Origin: Larix sibirica
Lineage: Eukaryota > Streptophyta > Pinopsida > Pinales > Pinaceae
Direction: 5' to 3'
NCBI GenBank assembly: GCA_004151065.3
Contig: NWUY0300012308.1
Coordinates: forward strand, 1-14,882
Length of the DNA stretch: 14,882 nucleotides
The notes under the pieces were generated by a model. It was not told the DNA's origin. It saw only the letters and a program-made list of their open reading frames with translations, and searched no databases. The translations under genes and the position numbers were made by a program. Position 1 is the stretch's first letter. Each line of letters starts with the position of its first letter. This document shows positions 1-7,853 of this stretch, in pieces.

Positions 1-248
1 AGGGGGTTGTAGCCTCCTTCTAGTTGGATTTGGTAAATCAATTGAATGTCACCTTTATATTATATAAGAAAAGCATTATGTGGTTTTCTCCCATTTGGGT
101 TTCCACATAAAAATTATTGTGTACTGTGTATGGTTTATGTGATGATGAATGACATTGTTAATGGTTAATGTTTACATGATATAATTAATGTTTGAAATGG
201 TAAAAAGTGTTAAATACTTATTCACTCCCTCTCTTGGTATTTCCAACA
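1..248 (+). mobile_element. 3' end of a Ty1-copia-like LTR (truncated by window edge)
   Basis: Seen: a stretch around 88-120 (ggttttctcccatttgggt, then tccacataaaaattattgtg) resembles a segment common in plant copia LTRs. The terminus around 208-248 has the form aatact-tattcactccctctc-ttggtatt-tccaaca, which resembles the usual plant copia LTR end: a short inverted repeat around a pyrimidine-rich 'TTCACTCCCTCTC' core, finishing in CAACA. Bases 1-26 are the reverse complement, with one mismatch, of a motif in the minus-strand LTR at 7682-7707, so the two LTRs are probably related. The 5' part lies outside the window. The element is probably old, because its terminal inverted repeat is imperfect. 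Assignment rests on pattern recognition, not on an alignment. Confidence 0.65.
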
Positions 249-272
249 ATTTATTAACCTAGATTTTGTGAT
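249..272 (+). other. degenerate LTR-retrotransposon primer binding site region
   Basis: Directly after the LTR end CAACA the sequence reads atttattaacctagattttg. The common plant copia arrangement is ATTGGTATCAGAGC (initiator Met-tRNA complement) followed by CTAGGTTT. The flanks agree (ATT at the start, CCTAGATTTTG at the end) but the central PBS is mutated and partly deleted. This supports reading 1-248 as the 5' LTR of an element whose internal region was then lost. Confidence 0.4.
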
Positions 273-639
273 TATACATACAACAATATTTGAGTTATAT
301 CTTTTATATTGTTTTACAGAAGCTCGTGTCCTTTGTTTAATCTTTAATTTTATTATTTTCTATTAAAACATTCTTTCTTTTGGAACTTTCCATGAACCAT
401 GTAGATTTGTATAAATTATATTTTCTATAAATATTTATAGGACTATATTTCGGTAATTAGTTAGTTATAGTTAGTTAAACTTCCATACCTTACCTCTTTA
501 GGTAAAGATTCCCTATTGGCTAATGGAGCCACTAAACCCATCAGAGTGATCATACCAAACAACTTAGGGATAGGAAAACCCTCGCGTGGAGTTATTTCAA
601 ACCTTGGATCGGATTGTCTCCTCTTAGTTGATGAGTAGG
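273..639. other. AT-rich gap between LTR and LINE, no identified gene
   Basis: Mostly AT-rich filler. A 62-codon minus-strand open frame (461-649) lies at the right end, with residues such as EGFPIPKLFGMI. I recognise no family, and its start region overlaps the likely 5' edge of the LINE. It is probably chance or a remnant of an unrecognised repeat. Sequence from the lost internal part of the copia element may also be present, but nothing coding could be read. Confidence 0.4.
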
Positions 640-657
640 GCATAAACACTCATCAAC

Positions 658-1134
658 ATGTCCTTCAATGGTCGAGAAAATCTAACTCACCTAATGTTTG
701 TGGATGATGTATTTATTTTATTTTCACAATTTGTGTTGTAATTTCAATGCTTGGAGGAAACTTTAGCTCTTTTTTGCAGGGAAACAGGTATGGAAATCAA
801 CGAGAACAAATATTCATTATTTATTCTACAAAATCAATTGGCTCAGAGAGGATTCTAGAGAATATTTTTCCCATTTGAATGTTGTAGGATGGAAGAGGGA
901 GTCCCTTACTTAGTTTTCATCCTCAATCCCAACAAGTATGGTCAACAAAATTGGTCATTGATAATCTCCAAGGTAGAGGCTAGAATCAACATGTGGTGCA
1001 ACAAATGGATTTCGAGAGGTGGTAGATTGGTTTTGATCAAATTAGTTCTAGAATCCATTCTAGTTTATTGGCATCTTCAGGCACATCATGGACACCATTC
1101 ACAAACTTTGTTTCATCCTTTTGTGGAAAAATAG
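658..1134 (+). pseudogene. LINE reverse transcriptase, catalytic motif and C-terminal part (broken)
   Basis: In the frame starting at 658, NGRENLTHLMFVDDVFILFS gives the LINE RT palm motif; FVDD (697-708) corresponds to the catalytic F/Y-A/V-DD signature. The frame meets a stop at about 739-741 but continues with recognisable RT sequence (CLEETLALFCRETGMEINENK). From 889 an open frame to 1134 encodes GVPYLVFILNPNKYGQQNWS and then ARINMWCNKWISRGGRLVLI, the conserved region after the RT palm in plant LINEs (the 'YLG...W...KL..W....LS.GGR..LIK' pattern). The methionine at 889 is internal to the domain, not a true start. Function in an intact element would be reverse transcription of the element RNA at the nicked target. 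Confidence 0.85.
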
Positions 1135-1819
1135 TAAGGAGTATCAGGAGTTTCACTTGGTAGGATGGAAAGACTTAGCGGTGTGCTAGAAAGACTTAGA
1201 AACTCCAAAATCATCTAGATTCTAGGGACTGAAGAACATCTTTCTTTTCAAGAAGGTTCTTGTTGCAAAATCACTGTGGAAATTTATATCCAAAGATAGT
1301 TTCTGGAAATATATTTTTGTAGCGGAGTATATAGTTTCGCATTCTTTGACTGATTAAGTGTGTAAAAGGGTAAAATATTCTCACTTGATATCTGATCAAT
1401 GGAAGTCCCTTTCAAATGCTTTTCCTTTTTTATCTCATTTTCTTGCATGGAAAGTTGTCAATAGAAAGTCTGTCCATGTGGGAGTTGATGTGGTGATGGG
1501 GATTTAGGGATGACATAGTATCCCACCAGCGATCATCAAACACCTTCAATCCATTAGTAAGGCATCTTTGGATAAAAAAATTTAACCAATAAAAACTACA
1601 TTTTGTTAGCAAGGTTTGTTATCCGCAGAGTATCTAGGCTTCAATTTTTTGTGGAAGGAGACCTGGGAGAATTATCGCCAAATGCTTCATTAAGCACATA
1701 TTTGAATCACTAATGAGCCTGATGTTTTGAAATGGGTTTACAACTCATTTGGAGGTAATTATACTACTAAGATTGGGTATGAATCTTGTTTTTTTAATGA
1801 TCCAATTGAGCCCAAATAG
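1135..1819 (+). pseudogene. LINE ORF2 connector region between RT and zf-RVT (broken)
   Basis: Translation continues as fragments typical of plant LINE ORF2 after the RT: WKNSKEYQEFHLVGWKDLA (about 1127-1183), GLKNIFLFKKVLVAKSLWKF (about 1228-1287), then ISKDSFWKYIFVAEYIV and KVKYSHLISDQWKSLSNAFP-like text up to about 1480. From about 1500 the frame is much more damaged. A short stretch around 1725-1790 (VLKWVYNSFGGNYTTKIGYE) resembles the segment just before zf-RVT. Several stops and probable small indels are present. Minus-strand open frame 1430-1612 is a shadow. Confidence 0.7.
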
Positions 1820-2316
1820 TGGTGGGGAAAAATTTGGAAGAATAAAGCTCCTCCTAAGAGCATCTTACATTTCTTGGTAATGTTGTCTAATCGTGCATGA
1901 ACCTAGGACTAGTTGCAAAAGTTCAATTTTAGTGGCTCGAGTATTTTTGTTTCGTGCAAAAAAGATGAAGAATCATTTTCTCACTTTTTTTAAGATGTCA
2001 TTTTTCTAGATTGGTATGGAAAGAAACTGAAAGGATCCTAAAAATTGATGATATTTGTTATGATCAGTCGATAGACCTGTGTTTCAAATGTTTTTACTTA
2101 AATCATGATCTAAAATGGTTAAGATCCCTTTCTTTGTTGGTCTTTGGGGGCATTTGGATAGCCAGGAACAAATTAGTTTTCGAAGGAATGTTATTGCCTC
2201 CTTTCCAGGTTTCTTCTCAAGCTTTGTCTCTTCTTCAGTTTTATCGCATTAATGCCAGTATGATTTCAATAAAAGAGGTTGTCCCTTTGAGCATTCAAGA
2301 GGATCGGATTTGGTAA
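1820..2316 (+). pseudogene. zf-RVT-like domain and linker of LINE ORF2 (broken)
   Basis: From 1820 the translation WWGKIWKNKAPPKSILHFL matches the start of the zf-RVT domain (consensus W..iWk..vPpKv..FlW) found after RT in plant non-LTR elements. It is followed by stops within NRA-T-D-LQKFNFSG, then SCKKDEESFSHFF, a residue of the Cys/His cluster with some ligands lost. After a frameshift near 2000 the frame 2011-2316 continues (VWKETERILKIDD ... LVFGGIWIARNKLVFEG), where the GGIWIARNKLVFEG segment is the usual 'W..W..RN...FEG' linker before RNase H. The frame ends at a stop only three codons before the RNase H DG motif. Confidence 0.8.
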
Positions 2317-2715
2317 TTTTTTGATGGGGAAGGACAAATCAACAATTGAGTTAGTGGCTTCGGATTTGTCTTATTCCTTTCTAAGGATCACTTTTTTCAA
2401 GGAAAATTTGGTTTGGGGTCTGGTACAAACAACTATGCCAAATTCAAAGGCTTATTGTCTTTTCTTCAGTAGTCCTCTCAGAAAGGTATATAGAGTTTGT
2501 AGGTTTTCGGTGATTCACTTTTGCTCATTAACTTGATGTTGGCATCTACTAAGATCAAGAACAACGAATTAGTTTATTTGGATGGTCAATTGAAGCTTAT
2601 CAATTGATCATTTCTCTATGTTCAATACAAGCACACCTATAGAGAGTTGAATTCATTGGCAGATGATCTCTCTAAAAAGAGCTTATCCATGGTTTATGGT
2701 TTTCTAATATAGAGA
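2317..2715 (+). pseudogene. LINE RNase H domain (RVT_3 type), inactivated
   Basis: The frame starting at 2317 opens with FFDG (first catalytic Asp at 2323-2325). It continues through a stop to SGFGFVLFLSKDHFFQGKFG, then NNYAKFKGLL, where the catalytic Glu expected in 'AE(F/Y)' is Lys (2440-2442). VFGDSLLLIN carries the third acidic residue (GDS at 2509-2517) and RELNSLADDLSKKSL the last (NSLADD, 2650-2667). Order and spacing fit the plant RNase H-like domain at the end of LINE ORF2. Four or more in-frame stops and the Glu-to-Lys change mean it cannot be active. The M-started frame 2321-2536 is an out-of-frame shadow. Confidence 0.85.
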
Positions 2716-2962
2716 ATTTAAAGGAGGTACCTCGGTCTCCTCCCAGGAGATCCCTTTTTGAAATCTTTTTTTTTTATTTAAGATCATGATTATGATTTGT
2801 TCCAAACTCCTCTTCTACTTTTATTACTAGATTTCTCCTAGTAGAATTATTTTTCTCTAATTGTCAAAGCCTATTTAGGCCTAGTTTTTTGCATCTTGGC
2901 ACTAAAGAATGTTTTTTTTATCTTAATGAATGGAAATATGATTTTTTTTCTTGGAAAAAAAA
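2716..2962 (+). other. LINE 3' untranslated region and poly(A) tail
   Basis: After the RNase H frame ends near 2710 the sequence becomes T-rich, with a T10 run near 2766-2776 and the end cttaatgaatggaaatatg, T8, cttgg, A8 (2955-2962). This layout is common in plant LINEs. The A8 run is taken as the 3' terminus because an unrelated (TG)n repeat begins 20 bp later. Confidence 0.6.
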
Positions 2963-2981
2963 CATGTATATTAAAGACATA

Positions 2982-3111
2982 ATGTGTGTGTGTGTGTGTT
3001 ATAATACTATTGAGTTTAATATATATGTTATATTCATAGTATATTCATAGAGAAATGCTTTGGTTGACCTACAAGAATTTTTTTGTTTTGAATTTGACTC
3101 TAACAATGTTT
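2982..3111. repeat. direct repeat copy 1 (starts with (TG)n)
   Basis: Begins with a (TG)8 tract and continues gttataatactattgagttt ... to ttgactctaacaatgttt. The same sequence recurs at 3773-3898 in the same orientation, roughly 85-90 % identical by eye over about 114 bp outside the TG tract. The two copies bracket a higher-GC insert. Confidence 0.85.
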
Positions 3112-3454
3112 CATGTACTGTGAGGTCCTCAAATGGAACCCTAGGCAAAGAGCTAATGTCCATACCATCTGAGAAGGGCCAACCGGCTTCCAAAAACTCA
3201 AGGCCGAGATTATAATGGGGTTTAGTCCAGATCGATTTCGAGAACTGTGGTTCCACCTGCAGAGCAGAGTGGACGATCGTTGATTTGGCCTGCAGGGGAA
3301 ACCCTAAGCAAGGTGGGGGCTGTGAAGAAAACAAGGAGTATGAAGAAAACCCTAGTTCTAGGGCTAGTGGCCTGACCGACAGGGGGAACTTCAATGTTGT
3401 TACATCGGTTGCGGTGGAGTTAGCGGGCTCCCTAGGGTTTCCTTCATTCGCCAT
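3107..3454 (-). CDS. hypothetical gene-like open frame, unknown family
   Basis: A minus-strand frame starts at 3454 in a favourable context (gaggatATGGCG) and begins MANEGNPREPANSTATDVTT. It runs open for about 116 codons to the end of the insert (3112), then reads into direct repeat copy 1 and stops at 2999. The last 35 codons are therefore repeat sequence, and the natural C-terminus is lost or never existed. The protein is rich in Pro, Ser and Leu, with segments such as LEFLEAGWPFSDGMDIS. GC content is clearly above the surroundings and CCTAGG/AAACCCTA motifs are frequent, as near some plant 5' coding ends. I recognise no domain. It may be the 5' part of a captured gene or of a retroelement ORF1. 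Plus-strand frame 3285-3482 overlaps it and is less convincing. Confidence 0.35.
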
Positions 3455-3498
3455 ATCCTCCCGAAAAGAGCGATATTCCTGAGTTGTCCTATCGAAAA

Positions 3499-3771
3499 TG
3501 GGTCAAGTATTAGAATTAATCCAGTCAAATGTTGGTGTCGGTGACCGCTTCTCCAAAGGAGTTGATAAAATAGATATACATTCGAAAGGATCTAGAGTGT
3601 AATCCACTTCATCTACGTTGTGATAGGCCATGTGATCGTATAGACATACCCCTGACTGATTTCGACCCAGTTGATGTGCTAGAAGAAGGTGAAGCCCTTG
3701 GAGGGGCTGCAGATGCAACCCCTCAATCCCATGAAGACTTCATAGAACCTTCATTACTGCGGCTCCTGCCT
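3499..3771 (+). pseudogene. plus-strand coding-like fragments, unknown family
   Basis: Two short plus-strand stretches read like protein. The first is 3499-3603, starting MGQVLELIQSNVGVGDRFSK and stopping after 34 codons. The second is a frame running from about 3588 to 3770, containing RIDIPLTDFDPVDVLEEGEA and ADATPQSHEDFIEP. They are in different frames, so if they are one gene there is at least one indel. The competing minus-strand frame 3503-3718 covers the same bases. I cannot decide the true strand or family; low stop density in several frames partly reflects the higher GC content. Confidence 0.25.
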
Positions 3772-3772
3772 C

Positions 3773-3898
3773 ATGTGTGTGTGTGTTATAATACTATTGA
3801 GTTTAATACATGTGTTATATTCATAATATATTTATAAAGAATTGCTTTGATTAATTTACAGAAAGTTTTTTGTTTTGAATTTAACTCTAACAATGTTT
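3773..3898. repeat. direct repeat copy 2
   Basis: Second copy of the repeat at 2982-3111: (TG)6, then gttataatactattgagttt and onward to ttaactctaacaatgttt. Differences are mostly transitions, suggesting an old duplication. The flanking insert (3112-3772) is about 660 bp. Confidence 0.85.
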
Positions 3899-4790
3899 TT
3901 TATCCACTTATAAGTCTTGCTTTCAAAAAAAGCTAATTAAATCTTAATATATTTCATAAAAAAGACATTTGTAAGTAGATAATCAAATTTATAAGTGATA
4001 AGAAATAAGCTCAAATATTAATAAAAATTTAATATATGTTACTTTCATAATACATTCATACAAAAAAAACATTTAAATATATTAATATAGAAGACATTTT
4101 AAATAAATAAATTAATAGTATCAATCTGTTACATCTATAATATATTTGTTACCTTCATAATATATTTAGTAAAGATATCACACAAATTTTAATATTACCG
4201 AATTCAATGCATCCAATCAATTACATATCATTGAATTCAATACATTTAATCAATTACATATTACTTAATTTAATACATTCAATCAATTACATCTCACTTT
4301 TAAAAAAAATATTTAATATTATTACATGCCTTAAATATAACCGTGTAAAGAAAGTATAATATTAACTATAAATAATGTGTTAAATTTTGTATTTAACCAA
4401 ATTAATATTAAAAAATAATAATTAACAATAAGATACAAACTTTAGAATATCTTCATTTTTAACTTTTTGAACAGAAATTTCACTTTAACTTTAATTATTG
4501 ATGAGCATTTAAAAGTTAATTATAAACTTAGGTTGAAATTAACAAGATACTACTTGTTCATAAGAAGACTTATCTTTCCACTTATATTTGGTTGAATCTT
4601 AATATTTTCAATATGTTTAATAAAAATTCCAACTTGACATTTCCCCATTTCCTAAGCAATTTAAAATGCTTGTTTATTCAACCAAATCAATTGACTCATG
4701 TATGGCATAAGTGTACTATGCGTATATACTTAAAAGGATTCTTGGTATCAACGCAATGAAAGCCCATTAGCATATACTCACTAATTTTTT
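3899..4790. other. AT-rich intergenic DNA without recognised genes
   Basis: Very AT-rich, with no coding frame. It holds an imperfect inverted pair (tttttatccacttataagtc at about 3897-3916 against tttataagtgataagaaat at about 3989-4007), repeated 'cataatatattt' blocks around 4045-4170, and the 33-bp tandem repeat listed separately. The inverted pair could be part of a small MITE-like element, but boundaries cannot be set. Confidence 0.5.
4201..4293. repeat. 33-bp tandem repeat, about 2.8 copies
   Basis: Units start at 4201, 4234 and 4267, exactly 33 bp apart, each reading approximately aattcaatacattcaatcaa followed by ttacatatcattg. Small substitutions separate the copies. Confidence 0.9.
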
Positions 4791-4927
4791 GTAAAGCGAC
4801 GGATTTTCTTTTTAATTATTTTAAAGTGCAGCGAGTGTTTGTGGCTACATCTGAGGTTGTAAAGCGATTGACTGTTTTTTTAATTATTTTGAAGTGCAGC
4901 GAGTGTTTTTGGCTACCATTGAGGTTT
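4791..4927. repeat. 68-bp tandem duplication
   Basis: Unit 1 (4791-4858) and unit 2 (4859-4927) both begin gtaaagcga and contain tttttaattatttt, aagtgcagcgagtgttt and ggctac...tgaggtt. The part from 'gaagtgcagcgag' onward (4891-4987) recurs at 5330-5428. Confidence 0.9.
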
Positions 4928-4987
4928 GCAACATGGAGCAGACGGTTCCTAATAGAGATATAATATTAGTTTCCTATGGCAAAGATG
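4891..4987. repeat. dispersed repeat, copy 1 (pairs with 5330-5428)
   Basis: Shared blocks in order with 5330-5428: gaagtgcagcgagtgttt, ggctac..ctgaggtt, atggagcaga/tggagtagag, then ataatattagtttcctat. The two copies are about 440 bp apart in the same orientation and diverged. The block has higher GC than its surroundings and could derive from an exon or an unknown repeat. Confidence 0.75.
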
Positions 4988-5158
4988 GAAGTTGAATTGT
5001 TACGTGACAAAGAACATAGGTAGATATTCTCTCAATTTTTGTCCTTTCTTTCTTTGCACTATTCTACAAGTCATAACACTTTAGCTTTGATTCATTGAAA
5101 TAAGAATAAGCTCACTCCATTTTATTAAAACTTGCGAGAAGTTCGAAATTTTATTTAG

Positions 5159-5184
5159 ATGTTTCAAACCTTGGTTTGAAACAT
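5159..5184. repeat. perfect 12-bp inverted repeat with 2-bp spacer
   Basis: ATGTTTCAAACC (5159-5170) is followed by TT and GGTTTGAAACAT (5173-5184). It could form a hairpin. No function is evident. Confidence 0.9.
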
Positions 5185-5329
5185 ACCAAGTATTATATTT
5201 ACCACGACAAAAGGCATCAACAAATGTTGTATTTGTTTTAGGAACAATAGAAATAGCATGGGAAAGATCATCAATTTATAGTGTTATTTCCACAATCCAT
5301 ACTCATTGATAGAATACTTTTTTTATGTT

Positions 5330-5428
5330 GAAGTGTAGCAAGTGTTTGTGGCTACATCTGAGGTTTTCAGTGTGGAGTAGAGAGCTCCCAACAAAAGGAT
5401 AATATTAATTTCCTATACTAACAAAGAG
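5330..5428. repeat. dispersed repeat, copy 2 (pairs with 4891-4987)
   Basis: Begins gaagtgtagcaagtgtttgt, then ggctacatctgaggtt, and continues to ggataatattaatttcctat. The order of shared blocks is the same as in copy 1. No coding potential could be shown. Confidence 0.75.
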
Positions 5429-5813
5429 GCCATCATCGATGCTCATTTGAAAATCAAAGAAACCCAAATAGATATTAGAAATGGTATGTCTCTATGATCT
5501 AAATTGCTCAATTGTTCACACATCAATGCCTCAAATCCATAGCTATTGTGGTGAAATTGATTGGTGTTAGAATATTAACAGTATTGAACTAAGTATAATA
5601 TATAATATTGTATGGATGAGAAAAATTGACAAAAAAACTAACCTTCAACCATGTGTAAATTAGTCCAGCTTTAGAATTTCCCCATGTATGTTTAGAAATT
5701 GTTCAGATATACCAACACTCTAGAATTGCTCGCCCAGATATGCAATACCTTGGAGTCCGAAATTGTTTAGGTAATGAATTGAATAGAATTTGATATTGAA
5801 ATCAAAAGAAAAC

Positions 5814-5857
5814 AAATACATACATACATACATACACACACACATATATATATATAT
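5814..5857. repeat. compound microsatellite (ACAT)n-(CA)n-(TA)n
   Basis: A run of about five tetranucleotide catacata-type units passes directly into (CA)6 and (TA)8, ending at the start of the 84-bp duplicated block. Confidence 0.95.
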
Positions 5858-5940
5858 GGAGCCAACATGTTCCACTTCACCTTGACAGACGTGACACATC
5901 TCACCCACTCTGAATGTAGAAAGCGTCTCTCAACACAATT
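5857..5940. repeat. 84-bp direct repeat, copy 1
   Basis: Starts tggagccaacatgttccac and ends gcgtctctcaacacaatt. It is matched at 5997-6080 with about five substitutions and no indels. A 56-bp spacer with a (GT)7 tract separates the copies. Confidence 0.95.
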
Positions 5941-5996
5941 TTGTGTGTGTGTGTGTTTTAGTACATTGCTTGTTTAATATTTTTTAAATTTTATTT

Positions 5997-6080
5997 TGGA
6001 TCCAACATGTACCACTTCACCATGACAGATGTGACACATCTCACCCACTCTGGATGTAGAAAGCGTCTCTCAACACAATT
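5997..6080. repeat. 84-bp direct repeat, copy 2
   Basis: Starts tggatccaacatgtaccac and ends gcgtctctcaacacaatt, at an exact 140-bp offset from copy 1. The high identity compared with other repeats in the window suggests a fairly recent duplication. Confidence 0.95.
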
Positions 6081-7410
6081 ATATCATTTAATTACAATTT
6101 TACCTAGTTTGTGAGCTTTAAAATATTATTAGATATATAATTTTAAAATAAAAGTAGTGATATATTTAATCAATTATAAATTATTCTAAATAAAATATGA
6201 CATAAACATAAATGTTCTTACTACATTAACAAAGGAATCTAAAACTTTCATTATTATTGTTAAAGATCAATAAATCCATGTGTGGGGTGTCTTTGTTTAA
6301 ACTATTATGGTCCATTTTCCATTAAAAATCCTCCATTAATTTTGTTAAACCCTTCAAGTGATAGCTCATGACTATCCATGATTTCTTGGACATGATATTT
6401 TATCCTCTACCATTGAAATTCAATCTCAAAGCAATTCCTAGTCCATAGATATGTGATTTGTGATTGTTTTCTTATGATGAAATGTTATATGTATTCTTCT
6501 TTGCACACCTTATTCAAATGCATAAAATGATGTTGATCTAATTGCTCATGTGATATGCAATGATATGATAATAAATCGCCACTTTTATTGCTGAGCAAGT
6601 GTGAGTTGTGACAAGTTCACTCACTTGTAAAACACCTAGATGGATATGACCGAAGTTAATATAAGCTAATGGTCAAGGGGATTGATTATCCATTAGAGTG
6701 AGAACCCTTGATTGATATGTATATATGTACATTTGAAGGTTTCTAAAGCTTCCATGTATGATGGCAAGATAGTAGTATGTGACCATTGTGAAGCATGATA
6801 ACACTGACATAAATAAAATGTGATAATATTCTTACTATGTCAACCTATGTTCCATCCTTGAACCGCTAAACCATCGAATCAACTAGCCTCACCCCGACAC
6901 CCCCTCGCCCTCCTTCGCGCTCAATTGTGACTTGATGTGATGTCACAATGGAGCCTTTTTTCTTTCGCAATCAAATGTATGCCACTTGTATTGCCCCGCT
7001 CCAAGGTTTTGAGTTGTGGAAAAAGGGTCCCACTACCTATGTCTTCACATTATTATTGTGAACAAGGTTAATGAGGACAACTTTGATCTCCATGTGGCTT
7101 AAATATTATCAATAATGGTGGTTTAAAGCTCAACATTCCACCTTTTTTTACTAGAAGAGCCTTATTTATTAGGTGAGGTGTTAAGAGTGTTTATAGACAG
7201 GACATTCTCATTTACAAAGTCTACAAACATGAAAGGGAAGAAAATATGTATAGAGACCAAATGAAAGAGGAGAAAGAAAGGAAAGAGGAGGGAAGGGTTT
7301 ACAAATCCAAAACATAGATAGAAAAAGGAGCAAGGAAAATAGGTTGGAGCTCTAAAGAAGGAACATAATTCCAATTTGAGTCATTTGGTAGAATTGTGGA
7401 ATGTTGAAAT
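6081..7410. other. unassigned intergenic DNA
   Basis: No coding sequence or known element could be recognised. Notable composition: a C-rich pocket at about 6888-6925 (caccccgacaccccctcgcc) and a purine-rich plus-strand tract at about 7227-7345 (repeated gaaagaggag-like text). The purine tract creates the hydrophobic minus-strand frame 7162-7374, which is a compositional artefact. Confidence 0.5.
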
Positions 7411-7426
7411 TGTTGAACATACCGGG

Positions 7427-7455
7427 GACACTGAGGCGAGGGGTGAATCAGTGTC
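7427..7455. repeat. LTR-end hairpin, perfect 8-bp stem
   Basis: GACACTGA (7427-7434), a 13-base loop ggcgaggggtgaa, and TCAGTGTC (7448-7455). On the minus strand this is the CACTGATTCACCCC...TCAGTG structure typical of the 3' end of many plant copia LTRs. Confidence 0.9.
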
Positions 7456-7676
7456 TTATACCATTTATTACTTTTTCCTTTAATTCAAAATCATTTCAAA
7501 CTTTTTCATACATTAATAACCATTCATCATTAATTGCATGTAGATTGACATCAATAAGGATTCATTAGCAAACACATAAGTTGAACATAAGATGTATATG
7601 AAACTCAATAAATGAATATTGATAAGATCATAGCCTTTTTACATCAATCAGGAGACACCAATATCCAAGACTCTCT

Positions 7677-7826
7677 AGCTACAACTGGAAGGAGGCTACA
7701 ACCCCCTCACTTTGTTAGCTACAACTGACAGGAAGCTCCAACTTCCTCAATTCTCCAGCTACAACTGGAAGGAGGCTACAACCCCCTAAGTTTTTATCAG
7801 CTACTGAAAGGATGCTACTATACCCT
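7677..7826. repeat. 40-bp tandem repeat, about 3.6 copies
   Basis: Units begin with agctacaactg at 7677, 7717 and 7757 and a truncated unit starts at 7799 (agctactgaaaggatgctac). Copies 1 and 3 share aaggaggctacaaccccct; copy 2 is more diverged. The core matches bases 1-26 of the window in reverse complement. Confidence 0.9.
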
Positions 7827-7853
7827 GTACTCATCAACAACCTTCAGTGGATC

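Larger units (their letters stand above)
640..2962 (+). mobile_element. 5'-truncated LINE non-LTR retrotransposon, degenerate
   Basis: Plant L1-type LINE remnant in which most of ORF2's C-terminal two thirds can be followed through frameshifts and stops. The visible order is the RT catalytic motif (FVDD, 697-708), the RT C-terminal and connector region (889-1500), a zf-RVT-like domain (about 1820-2030), an RNase H domain (2317-2680), then a 3' untranslated tail ending in A8 at 2955-2962. ORF1, the endonuclease and the N-terminal RT are absent, which fits the usual 5' truncation during target-primed reverse transcription. Many in-frame stops and lost key residues show it is inactive. No target-site duplication was obvious. 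The exact 5' boundary (about 630-660) is uncertain. Confidence 0.85.
4988..5815. other. intergenic DNA, no gene seen
   Basis: AT-rich sequence without credible coding frames. It contains the repeat copy at 5330-5428 and a perfect 12-bp inverted repeat at 5159-5184. The minus-strand open frame 5720-5908 lies mostly in microsatellite and repeat DNA and is not a gene. Confidence 0.5.

Noticed and set aside
461-649. Minus-strand 62-codon open frame (EGFPIPKLFGMI...)
   Set aside because: No recognisable domain, and its start overlaps the probable 5' edge of the LINE. Length is within chance expectation.
2321-2536. Plus-strand 71-codon frame inside the LINE
   Set aside because: It is out of frame with the RNase H domain, whose catalytic motifs are visible in the frame starting at 2317.
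2982-3898. Interpretation of the direct repeats as LTRs of a TRIM element
   Set aside because: No primer binding site after copy 1, no polypurine tract before copy 2, and no clear TG...CA ends apart from the TG microsatellite.
7162-7374. Hydrophobic minus-strand frame resembling a membrane protein
   Set aside because: Phe/Leu-rich content comes from a purine-rich tract read in antisense; no start context or family support.
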